Assembly: GCA_029207755.1 (NCBI GenBank)
Contig: JARCOQ010000025.1
Span: 3,712,820-3,776,819, forward strand
Direction: 5' to 3'
Length of the DNA: 64,000 nucleotides
DNA from: Chamaea fasciata
Taxonomy: Eukaryota > Chordata > Aves > Passeriformes > Sylviidae
Program-made: the position numbers and the translations under genes
Shown here: positions 59,201 through 64,000 of the stretch, one piece after another
Numbering within the stretch: position 1 is the stretch's first letter
How the letters are laid out: every line of letters begins with the position of its first letter
Notes under the pieces: generated by a model
Seen by the model: the letters and a program-made list of their open reading frames with translations, nothing else
The model's database searches: none
Told to the model about the DNA's origin: nothing

Positions 59201-62200
59201 AGCTGCAGCCCGGACTGAAGGAAATCTGTGTCCGTCTCCTGCCCTGGGACCTACAGATGTCCTTAGGATGAGAGGCGTGGACCAAGGCAGACCTGGCAGC
59301 CCCCATTCCGAGGGCAGGTCCAGCTGCCATAAGAGAACCCAAGGATGTGTTCCTCACTGCAGGGGCAGGACACCAGCCTCTGCCTTGTCACCCCACTCTT
59401 GCCACCAAAGCCATGCTGGGACTCCAGCAGGGGATGCCCAGGTGCTTGCCAGCTCCCTGGGAGACATCCTGCATCCATCACTGGTGCACAGTGACCACAG
59501 CAGTCAGGCTGCTGTGAGCTCACCCAGCTTGGGATGAGGACAAAAGCCAAATCCAGCTTCTCCGGGGACAACCTCTGCTTTTACACTACCCAAAACCAAG
59601 CTGGCTGGTTTTTTTAGGCACAGAAAATGTGGAAAATTCTGCCTAAAATTCTGCCTAAAACCCAGCCACCACCACAGCACCGTGCATCTCCCTGCACGTT
59701 CCTAGCGAGCACAGATCCATAATCCCTGACCCCAAAAGCAGCACTACAGCTCCCCCAGGTCCCACATCCCCTGCGGGATGCAGCAGTGATGGGAAGATCC
59801 ACTTTAAAACAGGATGCACAAGGGGGATGTTGTGATCCTTCCTTCCAAGGATAGTTCTGCTCCGTTTTAATTGCGCAGAAAATACACCGAGCACGGGGAG
59901 GGGGAAAAGCTCCGCTTGGGTTTCCAGGAGTGGGTCAGCTGGTTCAGCCGCTCTTGGATTACAGAGAAAAAAAAGTCACTGAAGGAACATCACTCCGGTT
60001 GCAGCTCTGACTTATTGTTCTCTCAGTGCCTGCAGCGATTTTGTTTTTGAAGAGCTGAGAACAGAGTGTACTGAGTGCGGCTGGCACACGAACTTGATGT
60101 GCTGACAGCAATTTGTACTCAGATTAAAAACGGAGAAGGAGGAGGGGTGGGGGGGGGGAAAGGATGTAACAAAAGCTGGAATGCCAGATTTCAACTGCGG
60201 CACAGGTTTTAGGGACCAGAACTGGGATTTAGGGTCTGTAAAACTTAAAGCCTATAAAAGCCCGGAGGTACTTGCTCCTGGAAGCGTGGCTTCTTCCAGC
60301 CTAATTCCAGCACCTCCCAAAATACCCAGCTGAGGTAAACCATCAGAGCCCTGCCCCAGGGTGGGCTGCTGTGCCCCCACAGCTGCTGTGCCACCCCCAG
60401 CACAGTGACCACTCAGACGGTAGAATCTGAGTCAAAATCTCCTTTTTCCCTAAAAGAGCCTCATTAGAAGAACCAGCCACTGAAAGCCGCGACCTTTATA
60501 AGCTCTCACAGCTCAGATTCAATTTCGCAGTCGCTAAAGGGACTTGAGGATCTCTGTGTACAGGAGCTCTGGGATTAAGAAAAGAAAGTAAATGCCTCCC
60601 ATATGGACTGAGCTCTGTGTGTGTGTCTGAGGAGTCCTTGGGAAGGAAAGAACCCCAAACTCCAGACTGCCTTCCTCTGGCCAGCCCCGTGAAATGTCTG
60701 CTCCAGAAATGGGACCAGAAGCGGGAGAGCCCAATGGGATGTGAGCTCCTCATCCTCCTGTGTCAACTGACACCACCCCAGCCTCAGCAAACCCCTTGTA
60801 ATCATTTCCTTCCCCCTGCCATCAGCAGCCCTGTGGCCATAAGGGAAGGAAAAAGCCCCATTCTGTAAGAGACGTGATGAGACCCCCCAAAAATACCATC
60901 AACACTGGAATGAAGAGGCTAAAGAAACTGCTGAGTGTCCAAAATACTTAGCAAGTATCAAGGGAGGAAGGGCTAGCAACTGGTGCTTTGGAGGAAAGGC
61001 AGAGCCAGAGGTTTTGGCAGACGGCACATCCCAAAGCACCCTGGACACCGCACTGGGATGCAGAAGGGTCGGGGGAGGCGACAGAGCCCTGAAACCCCAC
61101 GGGGGTTTGTTTCTTCCATCCTCCCCTCAGCTGCTGCCTGAGCAGCTCCAGGGTTTTCCTGGGCTGAGGGTTTTCCACCCAGTCCCACAGAGCAGCAGCT
61201 CTGGCAGAGCCACCACAGGGGCCAGCCAAGGAGAGCTCAGAGCACCATCCCCAGGTGTTCTCCATCCCATCTGGCCGCTGGATGGATGTAGCTGCATCCC
61301 ATCAGGATGCACGGCCACCTTCAGCCTGTGCACTGCCAGCAGCTCCTTGCCAGGGATCAGCTCAGGACAGGCTGGTCCCTCCAGTTGTCCCACAAGGGAC
61401 CAGCACTCACTCTCCACGGTAGCACCTTCATTAGGGTTGGAGTAACCTTCTCCCTTCCTCTTGATCCTCCGGATTATTCCTCCATCCTCAAACAAGTCCT
61501 CGCCTTTGAAGTCAAGCAGCTCGACCTAAAAAATAATAAAGAAAAAGTGGGCAGAGCACAGGGAGGGGGAAAGGAGAAGAGAAAAACAACAGGAGAGCCA
61601 CAAAGCAGCAGTTCATCCCCTGGCTGGAGAACCAAGCCAGCTAATTCTCCGTTCAGCTGACGAGCAGAAGTTGCCCATAAAACCCAGATCCAAACCACAG
61701 CACAATACACAGGATTTATTAGAAACTGGGACACATCCAGTACCTGAAGCATAACACAAAGTAACAGCAAAAATAAGTTTATTGAACCTGTAAAGGGTAC
61801 AACTCAGCTGCCGCTGGAAGATAATGCGAAAGTCCCCCAGCGTGGGCAGGAGCTTCCCCTTCATCCTCTGATGGACCAGCTCTGACCCTCAGCTTAGCCC
61901 ATACTCAACTTGGAAGACCTGAGCCTTAATTTAGGACAGACTCCCTCCTCTTGCCGTGTCCCAGTGAGCCCTGCCCAGGGAGCCCTCTGTGCCAAAACCT
62001 TAATTTTCCTACCACCCCTCAGCACTAATGGTTTTTTAGCACCTGGAGGCATTTCCCAGCTGCTTTCTCCTTCCCCTGTGTGCATGTTGAAACCAGGAAT
62101 CTGCCCAGTCCCCGCCCCAGCACCAGGACTCTCCTAAGCCGGGGTTTCAGTCCCAGCCTTCCAGCGCAGACACACATTTCTGAGAAAGCCCTGGCAGCGG

Positions 62201-63912
62201 TTCCTGGAGCAGAGGGACACGTTTCAGGAATCCAAGCTGGGTTGGTTTTTTTGGAGGTGGGTGGTTTTTTTTTGGTGTTTTTTGTTGTTTGGGCTTTTAA
62301 ATATTATTATTAGTAGTATTAGTATTAATTTTTACATTTTTATTTCTGAGCTGGCTGGCAAGGCAGAAAGGGAGCAAGCTTGCTCATCCACACACCAGCT
62401 CACCAGCATTACTTGCCTCGAAAAAGAGGGTGGCATTGGAGGGGATTTTGGGGGCACTGCCAGCAGAGCCGTATGCGTACTCAGGTTTGCAGAGCAAGTA
62501 GCAGATCTCTCCCTTCTTCATGGTGGCCACCCCAATGTCCCACGCCTTGATTACCTGACCTAGGAGAAAGGCAGATGTCAGGCAGGAGGGAGCAACCAGC
62601 AGCCCAGGAAAAAACCCATCCTGGGTGTGGCAGGGATGGCACCCAAAACACCTCCACATTCACAGGTCACTGAAGGCAGGGCTGACTCTGTCCAGCTGTC
62701 CTGCAACAGGGTCAGTTGACCCCCTGCCCCGTGGTGATCCCACCCTCCACCACCCCACGGACGGACAGCCCTGGCCCAGCTCACCCTTGCCCAGGCTGAA
62801 GATGAAGGGCTCGTTCCGATCGCGGCTGGAGTCAAATTTCTTCCCGTTGGCCAGTTTCCCTTTGTAGTGCACATAAACCTTGTCTCCAATCATGGGAGAC
62901 TCATCCTCACTCCCAGGTCGCTTAATGATCTGAGAGAGAGAAACCACGCATGAGCTGGGGCCATGAGATAGCAAAGGATGCATATGGAGGGGGGGAGAGA
63001 AACACACACACATGCATTTACATGAAAATATATTAATATACACATGGATATACACCCCAGTGCTGCCCTAAGTAACAGGAAGGCTCAGGGGGGAGCTATT
63101 CAGTTTGCCTCTAAATTTGCCCTTCATCAGCTCCTAAAAGCAAGTGTCAAACTGGAGCCACAGCAATGGATCTGGATAGGGCTGGGAGCAGAGACCAGTC
63201 CGTACTGGGTGGATAAACACCATGGCTCCAAACCTGCAGTGAATGCAGCTCCACTCGCTCTCTGTCCGTACACATTTTACTCACAGGGGTGTGTCAGTTC
63301 ACTACTCACTCCTTGTCAACACTTTTTTCTGAACGCTGCAGCCGGGAACAAGCAGTTCTCGAGCTGAGGATGGAGCAGGGGAGGATGCTATTCTTGGAGG
63401 AAAGGTCCTATTCAAGTGGAGAAGTGTAAGTGCTGAGGAGCAGAACTATCCAGAAACGGCCCTGAACATGAAAAAGGGGCTGTGTAGCAGACTGGATGAC
63501 CTCAGTAGTGTGCTCTTTCTAATGTTTGTGAGTCACACACAGAAATGCTTTGCGGATTTACAGCTAATAATCTGATTAGGAACACAATAGCAGCGAAATT
63601 CGTGGAGCAGCCTGGGCCCACCAGCCTCAACCACCACTCCATCCTCCTTTACTCCAAGCGACGCTCATCCCCTTTGCCTTTCAAATGAAAGAAGTCAATC
63701 CTACAGCCCTGGAACTGTGACCCTGAGGGCTGGAGATGCAGCCCAGTGAGGTGACCGTGCACCCCAAAGCGCAGGTGGGCAGGACACTCTTGGCAGAACC
63801 CCTTTACCTTCAGAACCCCTCGGTCCTTGGATGGTGTGATGTCCTCGCCACGCTCGGCCAGAGCTGCTGCCTGCACCTCCCCTTCGCTCTTGGTGGCCTC
63901 ATCAGTGGTCAT
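53235..63912 (-). CDS. FKBP5: FKBP5 (FKBP51), Hsp90 co-chaperone immunophilin
   Basis: This peptidyl-prolyl isomerase and Hsp90 co-chaperone restrains glucocorticoid receptor activation in the cytosol. Exons in transcript order are 63808-63912 (plus 13 nt of 5'UTR to 63925), 62785-62929, 62417-62559, 61411-61525, 58092-58248, 57549-57639, 56728-56811, 56100-56285, 54520-54759 and 53235-53342. Phases agree throughout, giving 457 residues, the same as human. [12 protein letters not shown] starts the protein. The FK1 domain (about 30-140) contains [26 protein letters not shown] and PEYAYG. FK2 (about 150-255) includes [17 protein letters not shown]. Three TPRs (about 265-400) include [13 protein letters not shown] and GLYRRGEA. 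The tail ends EEAEGHV, like human. The whole coding region spans under 11 kb, far more compact than in mammals. One intron uses a GC donor. The promoter lies outside the window. Confidence 0.97.
53641..53686 (+). repeat. (GGAT)n tetranucleotide microsatellite
   Basis: Eleven to twelve GGAT units with one GGAG interruption lie in the last FKBP5 intron. Confidence 0.96.
55820..56079 (+). mobile_element. probable endogenous-retrovirus LTR with primer-binding-site-like end
   Basis: The segment has LTR-like organisation: an upstream region with ATGCAAAT, a CAATAAA poly(A)-type signal near 56018, a short U/T-rich stretch, and then TGGTGACCCAGGTGGGAC at 56062-56079, which resembles a tRNA primer-binding site. 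No internal coding region follows; FKBP5 exon 56100-56285 begins about 20 bp later. It is antisense to FKBP5. The 5' boundary is uncertain, and the family is assigned by appearance only. Confidence 0.5.
57107..57315 (+). repeat. A/G-only low-complexity tract in FKBP5 intron
   Basis: About 200 bp are almost entirely A and G (GAAAAA, GGAGAAAA and similar units). The FKBP5 transcript reads it as a long polypyrimidine stretch, lying between exons 57549-57639 and 56728-56811. Confidence 0.9.
62415..62416 (-). other. FKBP5: noncanonical GC splice donor in FKBP5
   Basis: The exon ends TTC GAG and is followed on the minus strand by GCAAGT. Joining GAG to the next exon (GTCGAGCTG at 61525) gives [13 protein letters not shown], matching the family. 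The nearby GT (GGCAA|GTAATG) would break the frame. AG|GCAAGT is the usual strong form of a GC donor. Confidence 0.85.
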
Positions 63913-63925
63913 GGTCTCCTTGGAC

Positions 63926-64000
63926 CTGAGGGGACACAGCACACACCCCGTCAGCCTGGCAGGACCACGGGACATGGTGGAAGAGGAAAGGGTTTGTCAC
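63926..64000 (-). other. FKBP5: start of FKBP5 intron 1 side
   Basis: An AG acceptor at 63926-63927 precedes the first coding exon, so upstream noncoding exons and the promoter lie beyond the window. Nothing else is visible here. Confidence 0.7.

Overview
This is a vertebrate nuclear segment, almost certainly from a bird. It is GC-rich with very short introns, as on an avian microchromosome, and its one clear interspersed repeat is a 5'-truncated CR1 LINE of the avian type. I recognise five protein-coding genes, and four of them can be rebuilt exon by exon with intact splice sites and phases. Gene names rest on recalled family sequences and conserved order; no search was run.

Layout. MICAL1 (plus strand, 5' end cut off by the window) occupies 46-6733 and runs tail-to-tail into SMPD2 (minus, 8138-11194); their poly(A) signals are about 40 bp apart. 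A GC-rich, purine-skewed CpG island (11.7-12.6 kb) lies upstream of SMPD2. TEAD3 (minus) has its stop at 15572, a non-AUG (ATA) start at 26526-26528, a first intron of about 11 kb and a probable noncoding first exon in a CpG island at 37.4-38.2 kb. About 5 kb without a recognised gene follows. TULP1 (minus, 43308-50315, 540 aa) and then FKBP5 (minus, 53235-63912, 457 aa, all coding exons present) complete the window.

The order TEAD3-TULP1-FKBP5 matches human 6p21, and SMPD2-MICAL1 matches human 6q21. The window therefore joins two blocks that are far apart in human. I expect homology to chicken chromosome 26, but that is memory and inference.

The genes do not form one pathway. MICAL1 is an actin-oxidising flavo-monooxygenase, SMPD2 a neutral sphingomyelinase-like enzyme, TEAD3 the DNA-binding partner of YAP/TAZ, TULP1 a photoreceptor tubby protein and FKBP5 the Hsp90 co-chaperone of steroid receptors. 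I found no novel multigene system. The most interesting signals are regulatory or splicing related: two tandem 63-bp exons for the same helix of the TEAD3 TEA domain, the ATA start, a 12-nt microexon, a degenerate minisatellite in the last TEAD3 intron, a TATA plus CArG pair in TEAD3 intron 1, a CRX/OTX-type site cluster with a TATA-like element and a cryptic exon in TULP1 intron 2, a GC-AG intron in FKBP5, and an LTR-like element ending about 20 bp from an FKBP5 splice donor.
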